Positions 22,690-32,812 of a stretch of 64,000 bases of DNA are shown piece by piece (position 1 is the first letter of the stretch; each line of letters opens with the position of its first letter). Source of the stretch: Bathynomus jamesi (Eukaryota > Arthropoda > Malacostraca > Isopoda > Cirolanidae); the NCBI GenBank assembly GCA_023014485.1, contig JAJOZX010001735.1, positions 336,001-400,000 on the forward strand. Reading direction: 5' to 3'. Below the pieces are notes generated by a model. The model saw nothing but the letters and a program-made list of their open reading frames with translations, had not been told where the DNA came from and did no database searches. The position numbers were made by a program, and so were the translations under genes.

Positions 22690-24088
22690 TCAGCATCCTG
22701 CCTCATTTGCGGGATTTGGTAGAGGAGAGAATTGGTTTCCGTTCTCCTCCTGTCCTCGTAGCCAGCTGGTCAGGGATTTTGCACAATAATCTGCCCAGAT
22801 ATTTCTTGAATAAATTATTCAGGTTGCTGTACCGGAGGTTCCTCAGTTCCTCAGTTCTCAGGGTATTTTCTATCCTCGTTTTCATTGCCCCCTTGGGGTC
22901 CCACCGCAGTTGGAACAGTATAGAATCTGCCTCTTCTCTCATTCTAGTGTGTTCTATTTCATTTCATTTAAGGTTAACGGACACAATCCTCAAGTATTTT
23001 CCATACGTATATTATTGTGTACCTCTCGCGTCTTCTTTCCAGGGTGTAGAGTGCAAACAAAAGAAGCGATACAAAGTATAGCTTCTTTGTTTGCACTGTC
23101 TCGTTTTCTGTAAGGGCTTGTGAGTACTGTGCAATACTCAATTATTGGTAAGACTAAATTCTTCCATAATTTTAGCATGATGTTTGATTTCCTGCTGTAG
23201 AAGCAACTCAGGATAATTTCCGTTACTTTTCTAACTGTTGTGATTTTAATAGTGCTCTCTGAATTCTGCAGCCGATGATATTATTACTGCAAGATTCTGA
23301 CTTGTGGGTTTGGTATTATCGGTTTGGCTTGCAGTTTTTATACCCTTCAATCTGTAGCATCTTGTTGTTACTATATCTTATAAGTTGGAATTTTTCTTCG
23401 TTGAACTTCATATTGTTGTTTTCCATCTACTTCAATAATATTTCAATGTCGTTTTGTAATTTTTCTGTCACCTTCGTTTGATATTTCCTTACTTATGTTT
23501 ATGTTATCCGTGAAACACGATACGATGCTGTCATTAATACCTGCATGAATGTCTGTATCATTATTATGTTCTTGTAGGACAGAGCTGACGAATTCTGAGA
23601 CGTCAGATTTGACTCCATTAACTATCACTTTTTGTGTTCTTTTGGTAAAAAAATTAAATATCCATTGTCACATCTTTCCAGTAATTCCTGAATGCTTAGG
23701 CTTGTGTGCTATAATTCCATGATCACATTTATCGAAGGATTTAGCAAAATCAATATATGTTACATCTATATTCGACGCAATCAATATTTCCAATATTTTC
23801 TCTCTCAGTGGTCTAACAACTGTGATACGCATGATCTTCTATCCCTGAGACTGTGTTGGTTGGGATTGACTAAATTCTTTTCTTGCAGGTAGCGAGCAAT
23901 TTTGCCCCTAATTACCCGTTGGAAGCACACTTTATAAAGTGGGAGGTGAGAGCTAGTGGGCAAATATTCTTAGACGTTGCTCTGTTACCTCATTTGAATA
24001 AGGGGTGATGTTCCAGTTCTTTAATAGAGGTGGAATTTGTCCTGCGTCGAGTGATTTTCTCCATAGTAATTATAGACTAGACTATTCA
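22690..24088 (-). pseudogene. Old LINE reverse-transcriptase relic
   Basis: Minus-strand fragments align in order with the better copy at 28010-30525: SDVSEFVSSVLQEHNNDTDI, which matches the region around RT motif B, then CFTDNINISKEI in place of FADDTKISRKI (catalytic Asp box damaged), then NLVLPIIEYCTVLTSPYRKR, and finally LRNLRYSNLNN with ARTRTGGERKP-like remains. Multiple stops and frameshifts occur, and both termini are missing. A type-A SINE is inserted at its upstream edge. Confidence 0.8.
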
Positions 24089-24230
24089 GGGTACCCATTT
24101 ATCTATTAACCAATTTTATTGTATGGAAGAATGAACAGTTAGGTGAGATACGCGCCGCCTGCCGTCATTGGGAATCGAACCCAGGGCTGGTGGATTCGTA
24201 GTCAACGATGCTAACCACTACACCATTGGT
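24089..24230 (-). mobile_element. tRNA-derived SINE, type A, copy 2
   Basis: The minus strand reads ATGGTGTAGTGGTTAGCATC (A box), then CCCTGGGTTCGATTCCCAAT (B box), and ends TAGATAAATGGGTACCC. It is co-linear with the 9831-9972 copy and lies between two LINE fragments. Confidence 0.88.
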
Positions 24231-24234
24231 AAAA

Positions 24235-24530
24235 CCTGGTAAAAATTCCGTGCCTTGGTCTCTCTTCATATGAAAGTCAAGCTGACGGCCCCACCTATGG
24301 GCCTGGCCTGATGGAGGAGCGAGTTTTTCCTTGCGATTTCCATTGCACATAGCCAGGCACACCTGGTTCATGTCCGTTCTGATCCAGGCATCTAGTCTTC
24401 TTTTGGAGATTTCAACTTTGACCCCTGTAACGTTTCCAAGGTTCTTTGGAAACTGGTTGAAAAGTCTTGGGCCCATGACAGCCAAGTTATTTTCTTTCAG
24501 TGGTGAGGGTGTCCCTTGTCGGGTTCTAGG
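24235..24530 (-). pseudogene. LINE C-terminal end and 3' UTR (first part of split copy)
   Basis: The minus frame RQGTPSPLKENNLAVMGPRL, followed by FNQFPKNLGNVTGVKVEISK and RRLDAWIRTD, matches RQGTSLTLKENSFVVRGPKL of the neighbouring copy residue by residue. The C-terminal ending before the 3' UTR is also comparable. The open frame runs on upstream only through the minisatellite, giving an artificial MSCPG repeat. The rest of this LINE resumes at 25380 on the far side of the foldback. Confidence 0.9.
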
Positions 24531-24838
24531 ACAGTTCATACCAGGACAGCTCATACCAGGACAACTTATACCCGGACAACTCATACCCGGACAACTCATA
24601 CCCGGACAACTCATACCTAGGACAACTCATACCTAGAACAACTCATACCTAGGACAACTCATACATAGGACCAGAAAAAAAATGAAAAATTAATGAAAAC
24701 ATTTATTTTGTAAAATTAAAAATTAAATTTAAACATTTAGAATTCATGCAAGTTATTAATGAAAACATTTTGAAATGAAAACATTTATTTTGTAAAATTA
24801 AAAATTAAATTTAAACATTTAAAATTAATTCATGCAAG

Positions 24839-24840
<2 letters not shown>

Positions 24841-24924
<84 letters not shown>
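24841..24924. repeat. (TA)n microsatellite, about 40 units
   Basis: Nearly uninterrupted TA run inside the foldback element. Confidence 0.97.
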
Positions 24925-24928
<4 letters not shown>

Positions 24929-24940
24929 CAGTTAGGTTCA

Positions 24941-25082
24941 TTGAATGCCCAGTTAGGTCAACTGTACGCCCTTGACGATTGGTTAGGTTTAGTCGTGATA
25001 TTTTCGTTAAAACTAACGAAAATATCACGACTAAACCTAACCAATCGTCAAGGGCGTACAGTTGACCTAACTGGGCATTCAA
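24941..25082. repeat. Perfect palindrome, 69-bp arms with 4-base loop
   Basis: The arms start TTGAATGCCCAGTTAGGTCA and are exactly complementary for 69 bases around AAAC. The arm sequence is the interior of the GGATCACC MITE family (shared with 125-190, 21480-21680 and 59420-59623) but without the MITE ends. Confidence 0.95.
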
Positions 25083-25379
25083 ATTTTATCCTATGTAAAT
25101 AATAGTTCTCTATTTATTATATGTTTGCAATAAATAATAAATTTGTTGTTATTGTTTTCTTATCTTATTTTGGTTAATTTGCAGAGTTTAAACTTTCGGG
25201 GTGGATATAGATGAAAAGATCAACATTGGGGTGGTAATTGTTGAAAAGAGTATGAGTTGTCTTAGGTATGAGTTGTCCTAGGTATGAGTTGTCCGGGTCT
25301 GAGTTGTCCGGTATAAGTTGTCCGGTATAAGTTGTCCCGGTATGTGTTGTCCTGGTATGAGCTGTCCGGTCAGGCCCTG

Positions 25380-25870
25380 AGGGAGTTATAGATCCATTTT
25401 CCCACTTTGCGTTATTTCCATGTGTTTTATTGTATGTGCTATTATGTCATGATCACACTTATTGAATGCTTTAGCAAAATCTGTGTATACTATATCGTAG
25501 TTATCACTGCTTTCATGTGCGTCTATGATATTGTTATAATGCTCTATTAGTTGTGATAGACACGATCTTCCTGATCGGAATCCGTGCTGGTTCTCATTGA
25601 ATCTTTCCTGTGTCTCCAAAAAAGTAATATTTTTTCTCCCTGATTATTCTTTCAAATATTTTGGTGAGATGTGATGTCAGTGACCCCGGTCTATAGTTCT
25701 TTGCTTGAGACCTATTCCCCCCCTTTATATATAGGAACAATGTTTGATTTTTTAGTATGCTCGGTATTTACCCCGCGTCCAGGGATCTTCTCCATATCCA
25801 ATAAAGGGGTGTAGCTATTTCGTTCTTACAGTTTCAACAAGGTATTCCATTTGTCCAGGCCTCCAGCTGA
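25380..25870 (-). pseudogene. LINE reverse-transcriptase palm fragment (second part of split copy)
   Basis: The minus frame NENQHGFRSGRSCLSQLIEH, then YDIVYTDFAKAFNKCDHD, corresponds to RT fingers/palm motif A (catalytic Asp in YTDFAKAF) and ends at GKMDL, equivalent to GKWIYNF in the neighbour. Upstream, 25620-25870 matches the region before it in frameshifted form. It belongs with 24235-24530 and probably 26344-27975 as one broken LINE. Confidence 0.88.
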
Positions 25871-25879
25871 ATGTGATTA

Positions 25880-26343
25880 CTTATTACTTACTTATTACCA
25901 GTGGTGTAGTGCTAAATAAAGAAGTGAGGGAACGCATTTTGAAAGTGTTACTCAGATGCGGGGGGGGACAATGGCGAGCGCGGCGAGCCCATACAGCTGT
26001 GGGTCCGGGGGCACTGTAAGCCCCCCGGGAAATCTTTTGAAATATGACCAATTTCAGGGATATTTTGAGGTCATATGCAGTGGATATTAGGATATATTCC
26101 AAGGTTGAAGATGCAGTATTTCCAGTGTCATTAGATATACGACATCCAGTACGATCAATAAAAATAGCTAACAGATGGAATGATTAACTAAAAAAAAGTT
26201 AACAACTGGTACGCCGTGGTGACTGTTTCACCAGATCTTTATAGGCTAGCATTGCCTCAGTCGAAGCTACTGTAAAAGAAATGAAGCAGTTAATGATTCT
26301 TTCTCATATTTCTTCTAGGGGTGGGAATTAAAATTTCATGACG
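25880..26343. other. Non-LINE segment between LINE pieces
   Basis: Begins near CCAGTGGTGTAGTGCTAAAT and has a G-rich block (25962-26030). It replaces the part of the LINE that should encode the end of the endonuclease. It may be a decayed hAT insertion (CAGTGGTGTAG-type end), but no matching right end or target duplication was found. Confidence 0.4.
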
Positions 26344-26667
26344 TTAGAGATTTGTAAGTTCGGATTTATTTGAAATAGTGAGGGAACGCCACCAAATTTT
26401 ATTTCTTTTTTCATCTATGCAGTATTCACAGTTTTCGCAATCTCCTTGGCAGTCTTTAAGATGTGTTTCTGTGAGGGATGCGATGTCAATCGTTGTTTCT
26501 TCCATAAATCCTTGCAGATATAAAACTTTGTTTATCGTGTGGTTCGGTCTTAGCCCTTGAATATTTGCTAGGACTATATTTATGTTTCCTGTTCTGCGTT
26601 GTCCTTCGAGTATTCCAATTTCAATTTCCTTCATTGTCGCGTGCTTTGTATTCCTATGGTCCCCCAA
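26344..26667 (-). pseudogene. LINE endonuclease N-terminal fragment
   Basis: The minus frame contains NIVLANIQGLRP (the Asn of the first APE-type endonuclease motif) and IDIASLTETHLKDC (the catalytic Glu in TETHL). These are the first two motifs of the apurinic-like endonuclease that opens ORF2 of jockey/CR1-group LINEs. The frame ends after about 107 codons, and the His/Asp motifs of the later part are missing here, although the neighbouring copy retains them. It lies just downstream of ORF1. Confidence 0.85.
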
Positions 26668-26680
26668 GAAAGCTTAATTT

Positions 26681-27081
26681 TCAGTTACCTTTTCTAGTAG
26701 TTTTTGCTTGGTAACGGATCGGTTCGGAGGTTCTCAGCTGTGTCGACTGTATGTGCTGAGTGAGGCTTAGTAGCCGTATTGTGTCTGCCATGTCGAGAAA
26801 ACTTGCTCCTTGGTTTTTGTTCATAGGTTTTTTACCGTTTTTCCTATTGTCCCTTGAGTTTGTTAGGGAGTGATGGTAGTAGCATTTCTTACCATATTTG
26901 CAGACCCTCTGCCTTGCATAGTACTTGCAAATGGTGGGATGATAAAATTTGCAGCTGTCGCTAAATTTACAGTGATCATTATCATAATAGAAATTGCACA
27001 TGGTGGGTGTTCATATATACACTGTCCTTCCTTATATCTGCAAAAGCCCTTGACAGAGTGTATGCATACAGTTCTTTCCAC
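26681..27081 (-). pseudogene. LINE ORF1 with three CCCH zinc fingers
   Basis: The upstream frame gives finger 1, CIHSVKGFCRYKEGQCIYEH (C-x7-C-x6-C-x3-H). After a frameshift near 27000 a second frame gives CNFYYDNDHCKFSDSCKFYH and CKYYARQRVCKYGKKCYYHH, both exactly C-x8-C-x5-C-x3-H, the RNA-binding spacing of tristetraprolin-type fingers. A basic, Asn/Lys-rich tail follows. Directly downstream is the endonuclease start, so the order ORF1-EN is preserved. It probably bound LINE RNA. The frameshift kills this copy. A possible N-terminal piece lies at 27771-27974. Confidence 0.85.
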
Positions 27082-27975
27082 ATTATCACTAGGGGGCCTT
27101 TATTTTTGTTTTTTGTTTCATTTCCTTTTTCGGAGATAACCTCAGTCTATTATCGTGATTTCTCACTTGTTTTTCGCTATTTACTCTATTCACTCTGGTG
27201 TTCTCCAACTGATCTACGTGTGTTTCTTTTAGTGCTTTTGTTGCAATGATTTTCCCCCCTCTTTGTGTGTCGGTATTCCGACATGTGACATGTTTGTATC
27301 TACTTCACTTTTCTTCGTCTCCTTTCCTGTTTCTTTCTGCTCATCATTTATATTCTCTTCTTTCGCTGCTTCCTCAGTATCTCTTTCTGTTTTATAAACC
27401 GTAAACGAATTTATTTCCGTTATATATCTTTCACATAACTATTTTACTCCATTTAGTTGTTTGGCACTTGCTATAAGAGTAATGCCTTCATCTTTCCAAT
27501 TCAGGCAGTTAAAATCAAAGAGAAATTGAAAAAGATCACTTTTAATTGCCATCGATTCATCGGTTGCATTGTTGCAAATCTTGCAAAACTGTAGAAATCG
27601 GTTACCCATTTCCATGCTATTTATAAACGATATTATATAAAGATGGGCGAGAACTTTGCTCAAGAAGGAGAGGGTGAGGTGCGGGGGTTTAGACTATAGG
27701 GGTAAAGGTAAGGGTGAAGGAGAGCTGTCCGTTACTCCGAGGTATGGGGAATGTTACGCGTTGTGTATGTTCACTGACTGGTGCTCATGAGAGCGACCGT
27801 GAGGGATAGAGGAGAATGACTATAGGAATTTTGGTGGAAAATCAAAGTGCCTTTTTCAGTCGTATGGATGGCACCTAATTTTTTTTCAGATAGAACTATT
27901 CGAGGAAGAATAATTTGTTTTGTTTCACTTTTTATGGTATATATCGTACTTTTACCACTTAAGAAAAATGTCACT
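27082..27975 (-). other. Probable 5' part of the same LINE (ORF1 N-terminus / 5' UTR)
   Basis: Minus-strand frames at 27439-27663 (SDLFQFLFDFNCLNWKDEGI) and 27771-27974 (MTFFLSGKSTIYTIKSETKQ) read like successive pieces of an ORF1 N-terminal region separated by frameshifts. I recognise no domain. Their place upstream of the CCCH fingers and downstream of another LINE's 3' end supports the assignment. Confidence 0.5.
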
Positions 27976-28041
27976 TTGCGTGCACTAGATATTCACACAA
28001 CCTTACCTTACAACCTTACAAAGGTTCCGCGCGATGATTTC

Positions 28042-28815
28042 TCATTTCGCGAAGGTCAAGCTTGTCGCCCCTCCTCTCGAGTTGGCCTGGTGAAGTAGTG
28101 AGTTGGATTCTTGCGCTCTCCACCTCACATAGCCAGGTACGCCCGGCTCATCGGGGATTGTTCTGAACCAGGCGTCTAGTCTTCTTTTGAAGATTTCCAC
28201 TGCAACTCCCTTCGTGTTTCTTAGGTCTTTGGGCAACTGATTAAACAGTTTTGGTCCTCTCACTACAAAACTATTTTCTTTCAGGGTTAAGGATGTTCCC
28301 TGTCTCGCCTTCAATTTGGGAATACGACACAGTCTACCGCTTCTACTTTCCATCGTTGTTTGGGGAGTTATGGGATTCAGAGTAAGATTAGGGACTAGTT
28401 TCTCCATTATTTTCCAAGTGTAAATAATGGTGTGTCTCTCTCTTCTCCTTTCCAGTGAATATAGGTCTAGTTCTCGTAACCTTTCCCAGTAATTTAGTTC
28501 TTTGCACCCATTGATCTTGGCTGTGAAGCTTCTTTGGATCCCCTCCAGCTGTCTAATGTCTTCTTTTTTATATGGGGAAGTTAGGACCGAGCAGTATTCT
28601 AATTTGGGTATGATCAGGGTTTTCAGTAGAGGAATCATTACATTCCTATCCCTTCGTTTAAAGGTTCTCAATATCTGACCCGTTATTCTCTTTGCTCTGT
28701 TTACTGCAATCTTATTTTGTGTTTCAAATTTCGCATCATCTGTCATTACAACCCCTAAATCTTTTGCTCTGGAATTTCTCTGAATTTCCTGTCCATTTTG
28801 TGTATAATATTCCAT
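28042..28815 (-). pseudogene. LINE ORF2 C-terminal part (frameshifted from RT)
   Basis: 257 codons starting MEYYTQNGQEIQ and continuing RAKDLGVVMTDDAKFETQNK, TLIIPKLEYCSVLTSPYKKE, then ERLRELDLYSLERRRERHTI and RRLDAWFRTIPDEPGVPG. This is the conserved region downstream of the RT palm/thumb in CR1-like elements. It was once continuous with the RT frame upstream. A single-base shift near 28825 separates them: the upstream frame ends GKEKT-stop where GK-x-DLKCMEYY is expected. Confidence 0.92.
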
Positions 28816-28820
28816 GCACT

Positions 28821-30254
28821 TTAGGTCTTCTCTTTTCCGTACCGTAATAGCTGAAATTTCTCGGTGTTAAACTTCATATTGTTGTCTTCAGTCCACTTGT
28901 AGATTTTGTTCATGTCGGTTTGTAGAGATCCTATGTCTTCTGGGTTTCTTATTTTTCTACTGATCTTTGTGTCATCCGCAAAGGATGTTACTGTGCTGTC
29001 TCTGGTAACGTCCTCATCTATGTCAGTTAGCATGATTATGAAGAGTAGTGGAGCTAATACTATTCCTTGTGGTCCTGAGCTGAGGACCTCTGATTCTGAT
29101 GAAGATACTCCTTGTACTGTAACGACTTGCCTCCGCTCACTAAGGAAATTATATATCCATTTCCCTACTTTTCCTGTTATTCCCATATATTTCAGTTTAT
29201 GTATTATGATTCCGTGGTCACACTTGTCGAACGCTTTAGCAAAGTCTGTGTATAGTACATCATAGTTTTCATTACTTTCAAGTGAATCAATAATGTTGTT
29301 GTAGTGTTCCATTAGTTGTGATAGGCATGATCTGCCTGACCGAAACCCGTGTTGGTTATCATTGAATTTTTTCTGAGTTTCCAAAAAGTCATAGATTTTC
29401 TGTCTAACTATTCTTTCAAATATTTTAGTGAGATGAGATGTAAGCGACACTGGCCTATAGTTTTTGGCCTGGGATCGATCTCCTCCTTTATATATTGGGA
29501 CTATGTTCGCGCTCTTCAGGATGCCCGGTATTTCTCCCGTGTCTAATGATCGTCTCCATATCCAGTATAGGAGCTCAGCGATTGCATTCTTGCAGTTTTT
29601 GATCAGTGTGGCATTCCATTTATCCGGTCCTGCCGCTGAGTGTGTTTTTAGTTTCCCTATGGCTTGTGTAATATCATCCGTCGTAAAGTCGAAATCCGTT
29701 ATACTTTCCCCTTGTGGTTCTTCTTCAAAGAACGCGTTTCTATCGCAAATCAATTTGTCAGTTTTTGGGATACTGAAAGATGATTCATACTGAGCTTTTA
29801 ATATTTCAGATACTTCTGTTAGATCATCAGATAAATCACTGTTCTCATTTTTTAAAGGTCCGATAGTCGCTTGGTTTTTCGACTTTCTTTTTGCGAAATT
29901 ATAGAAGTACTTTGAGTTAACCTTTATCGCTTCTATAGCGTCATCTTCTTCTTTTTCTGTATGCTTCTCGATTTGTTCCTGTATGACGACATCGATACTT
30001 TGTAGTTTATCATTTAATATTTTTCTGATGTTGTTATCTTTACAATTACCTAATTTTGCAGTCACTCTTTTTCTCTTTCGGAACAATGCCCTCTTTTGTC
30101 TTTCGAACCTGCTTCTCTTTCCTCTTTGTTGTATCTTTGGGACATGCTTTTCCACAATTTCCAACGTCTTCTCCTCTAACGTCATTAGCATCTCTTCCGT
30201 TGTCTTGGCCTCGAAAATGGTTTTCCAATCTATTACTTCCATGCTGGATGTCAC
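28821..30254 (-). pseudogene. LINE reverse transcriptase (ORF2 middle part)
   Basis: 477 codons. The first 150 residues are basic and coiled-coil-like (RKRKRVTAKLGNCKDNNIRK). Then come TDDITQAIGKLKTHSAAGPD (RT motif 1), NIVPIYKGGDRSQAKNYRPV, QHGFRSGRSCLSQL, YTDFAKAFDKCDH (motif A Asp), SSGPQGIVLAPLLFIIMLTD (motif B, normally GTVL) and SFADDTKISRKI (catalytic FADD). All catalytic residues are present, so the domain itself could still fold. It is cut off from the endonuclease by a frameshift in a run of nine A/T near 30288 and from the C-terminus near 28825. Confidence 0.93.
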
Positions 30255-30289
30255 ATCTTCCCAGTTTATAGCTTTGGAGTGAAAAAAAA

Positions 30290-30519
30290 ATTTCGAATTT
30301 GCTTCGTTCTGTTGTGCGTGTTCTTTCCTTTCCTGTTGCCTTTATATTAGTTGTTATTTCAATGATATTGTGGTCTGATATCATAGTTGGGGAGATTTCT
30401 ACATTATCAATTAGATTACTGTTGTTTGTGAATACCAAATCTAGGCAGTTGTTTTTTCTTGTGTTTTCTGTTATTTCTTGCGTTAACATAAATTCATCAG
30501 CTAAAGCTGATACTAGCAC
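30290..30519 (-). pseudogene. LINE endonuclease C-terminal fragment
   Basis: The minus frame NNCLDLVFTNNSNLIDNVEI, then MISDHNIIEITTNIK, holds the LDLVFTN and SDH (catalytic Asp-His) motifs that end an APE-type endonuclease. The frame continues out of phase after a homopolymer near 30288. Confidence 0.88.
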
Positions 30520-30611
30520 TTATCAAGTGATAATTTACTGCTAGATTTTCACGATTAATTAACTTTATACGAACTTTAATCAAAACACATGGTGTCGCTA
30601 CACAGGGCAGG

Positions 30612-30614
<3 letters not shown>

Positions 30615-30650
<36 letters not shown>
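30615..30650. repeat. (TA)n microsatellite
   Basis: TA run at the left foot of the palindrome. Confidence 0.97.
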
Positions 30651-30651
<1 letters not shown>

Positions 30652-30653
<2 letters not shown>

Positions 30654-30799
30654 GCAAACCCACAAGGAAAAACAAAAACGATTCCAAGGCTGTTCGTGTA
30701 TTCAGAGCTACACCTCGTCAGGGAATTCCCTGACGAGGTGTAGCTCTGAATACACGAAATGCCTTGGAATCGTTTTTCTTTTTCCTTGTGGGTTTGCAT
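30652..30799. repeat. Near-perfect palindrome, about 74-bp arms
   Basis: From ATGCAAACCCACAAGGAAAA to its complement, centred on GGGAATTCCC with essentially no loop. A few mismatches occur (for example AACA against CTTT, CTGTTC against CGAAAT). It lies between (TA)n and the T1 element. No TIR consensus or target duplication is evident. Confidence 0.93.
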
Positions 30800-30839
30800 C
30801 ATTCATTCATTTCACGTGTTTAATTGTGAAATTCATCCC

Positions 30840-30840
<1 letters not shown>

Positions 30841-30876
<36 letters not shown>

Positions 30877-30898
30877 ATAATTATATTATATATATAAT
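30841..30898. repeat. (TA)n tract, left flank of element T1
   Basis: TA runs with TTAT interruptions leading directly into the TTAGGGG end of T1. Confidence 0.95.
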
Positions 30899-32812
30899 TT
30901 AGGGGCGGTCGAACATAAAAAATCGAGTTTCTCCAATTCCACAGTATGCACGTAGTTGGAAATGATGATCTCAACATCTTGTAAAAAAATTAGTATATGC
31001 GACCCCCCCTTATCCCTTCCATAGCATCCCCCCATTTTACTCTCTCCACAGATATAAACCCCAAATGTGACAATCATGCATTATATTAAGTCTTATTAAG
31101 TAGATTAGATTAATTTGGATAGATTATTTAGATAGAGTTTTAGATAGATCGAATAGATTACATAGATTAATTTAGATAGATTAGATGAATTATATAAATT
31201 ATTGTCACGTTTTTTTGTTTAGTTTCAGATTGTTATTTTCAGATTGTTTATGATTGAATGAGTTATGATTTAATTCCGAATGAGTTATATTAAATTCAGA
31301 TTGAATGATTCAATTGCTAGAATTTAACAATTAGTTTCTTGTTATTAATGCTACTAGGCCTAAATAAGTGAAATCATGGCGACAAGAAGCAAAACGCGCA
31401 ATTCAACATTTGGTCACCCTGCAGAATTTCCACCTTCAATGACTCCTTCAAAGGATGACGTATTTAGGCATTATTTATTGGTAAGAAAACGAGAAGAACT
31501 GATTTCGAAAGGTTCTAGACCAGCAAAAGAATGTTACAGAATTGTCACTAAAGATGTGGAAACCATTTGGGAGAAGTTTTCCTTTCCACATATAGGATTT
31601 GAAGGAATAGCTATAAAAGTTGAACGATTGACAGAATCTGCAGCAAAGCTAAATAAAGTACCATTAAAACAAAGAAACAACAGTTTTCAGCAGAAGGTGG
31701 AGACATTCGATGAAATGTTTGATATTTGCACTTGTACTTGTTACGATAAGAAAATCAGTCGAACGGATTGCAGATGTGATATTAGAGTTCCAATGATTGA
31801 GTGGGAGTCTTTTGTGGGGCAGAAACAAAGAAAAAACCAACTAGGACCAATCGACAGAGTAACGACTTCCGCAAGAAAAAGGGCTCACGATAGAGTTAAA
31901 GGATTAGAAAGAAGAGCCAAGATAAGCCTAGATATGAATGTCGCCTCAACCAGCAAACTGGACCCTTTACATATTATGGAAGATGAGAGCATGGAAATTG
32001 ATGATGACAGCGACGATATTGACTTTGTTCCGGATTTTGAGCTGAGAGAAAACCATCAGAACAGAATTATTTATGATAACTTAACAATAACAGCAGATAG
32101 ATACCGTGTAAGTTACAGAGCTACTGCAGCTATAGTAAATGCAGCTTTGAAGGATATGGGAATATTAGATGAAACCAATATGTTGGATAGGAAAAAGTGG
32201 AAAGAGAAAGAATACGTGTGGGTAAAAAGAACATAATCAAAGTGAAATCAGAGAACACACAGATTGAAGGCATCGGATTTGATGGTAGAAAAGATCAAAC
32301 TAAGAAAAAGAAGGGAATGGAGTACGAAGAACATTATGTAATAGTCAAAGAACCTGGTGATGTTTACATGGATCATATAGCTCCAGATGCGATGGCACCC
32401 CAGTGAACACTGGTAGGATTGGCGGAGTGCTAAAGTTGATTGAATTATATCTGGACAGGCCGGTACAATGGCTGATTTGCCTTTTGCATGCAAACGAACT
32501 GCCCTTCAGGCACGTATATGAAGCAATTGATGGAAAAACTTCGGGACCAAACACCTTCAAAGGTTCTCTTGGAAATAAACTCCGAGAGGATTTGACCAAA
32601 CTGGATATAGTTGATTATACCCCTGTAGAGGGCAACATTAAAGAAGTTTCGGCCGATATTGTTAAAAGTTTCAGCAGTGACCAAAAATATATGTATGAAA
32701 TGTGCATTAGCATACAATCTGAACGCATCTCACAAGCGTTAGCCACCAGATCTCTAGGTGCCCTCCATCATGCAAGATGGCTAACACGAGCAAACAGGAT
32801 CCTGCGCTTATA

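Larger units (their letters stand above)
24531..25375. mobile_element. Foldback element with minisatellite arms, interrupting a LINE
   Basis: The left arm (24531-24668) is a tandem array of a 15-16 base unit like ATACCCGGACAACTC. The right arm (25243-25375) is the same array inverted (GAGTTGTCCGGGTAT-like). Between them lie two AT-rich direct repeats (24690-24735 and 24775-24830), a long (TA)n and a perfect 142-bp palindrome. Inverted arms made of short tandem repeats are the hallmark of Drosophila FB-type foldback elements. No open frame is inside. The LINE on either side lacks the segment between its RT palm and its C-terminus. Confidence 0.75.
28005..30525 (-). mobile_element. 5'-truncated LINE (CR1/jockey group), best copy
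   Basis: Encodes, in order on the minus strand, the end of an APE endonuclease, a reverse transcriptase and a C-terminal domain, then a short 3' UTR ending near TTGTAAGGTTGTAAGG. Two frameshifts break the single ORF2. The 5' end stops inside the endonuclease, as expected from incomplete target-primed reverse transcription. Its 3' UTR motif ACAAGCTTGACCTTCGCGAA recurs in the type-B SINEs and in the fragment at 55135-55245. Confidence 0.93.

Noticed and set aside
24331..24636. Plus-strand frame ending in a QLIPG repeat
   Set aside because: Antisense of the LINE C-terminus running into the minisatellite.
25880..26343. Complete hAT insertion inside the LINE
   Set aside because: A possible CAGTGG-type left end is present, but no matching right end or 8-bp duplication could be found.
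28906..29793. Plus-strand frames over the LINE
   Set aside because: Antisense shadows of the reverse transcriptase, which has clear motifs on the minus strand.
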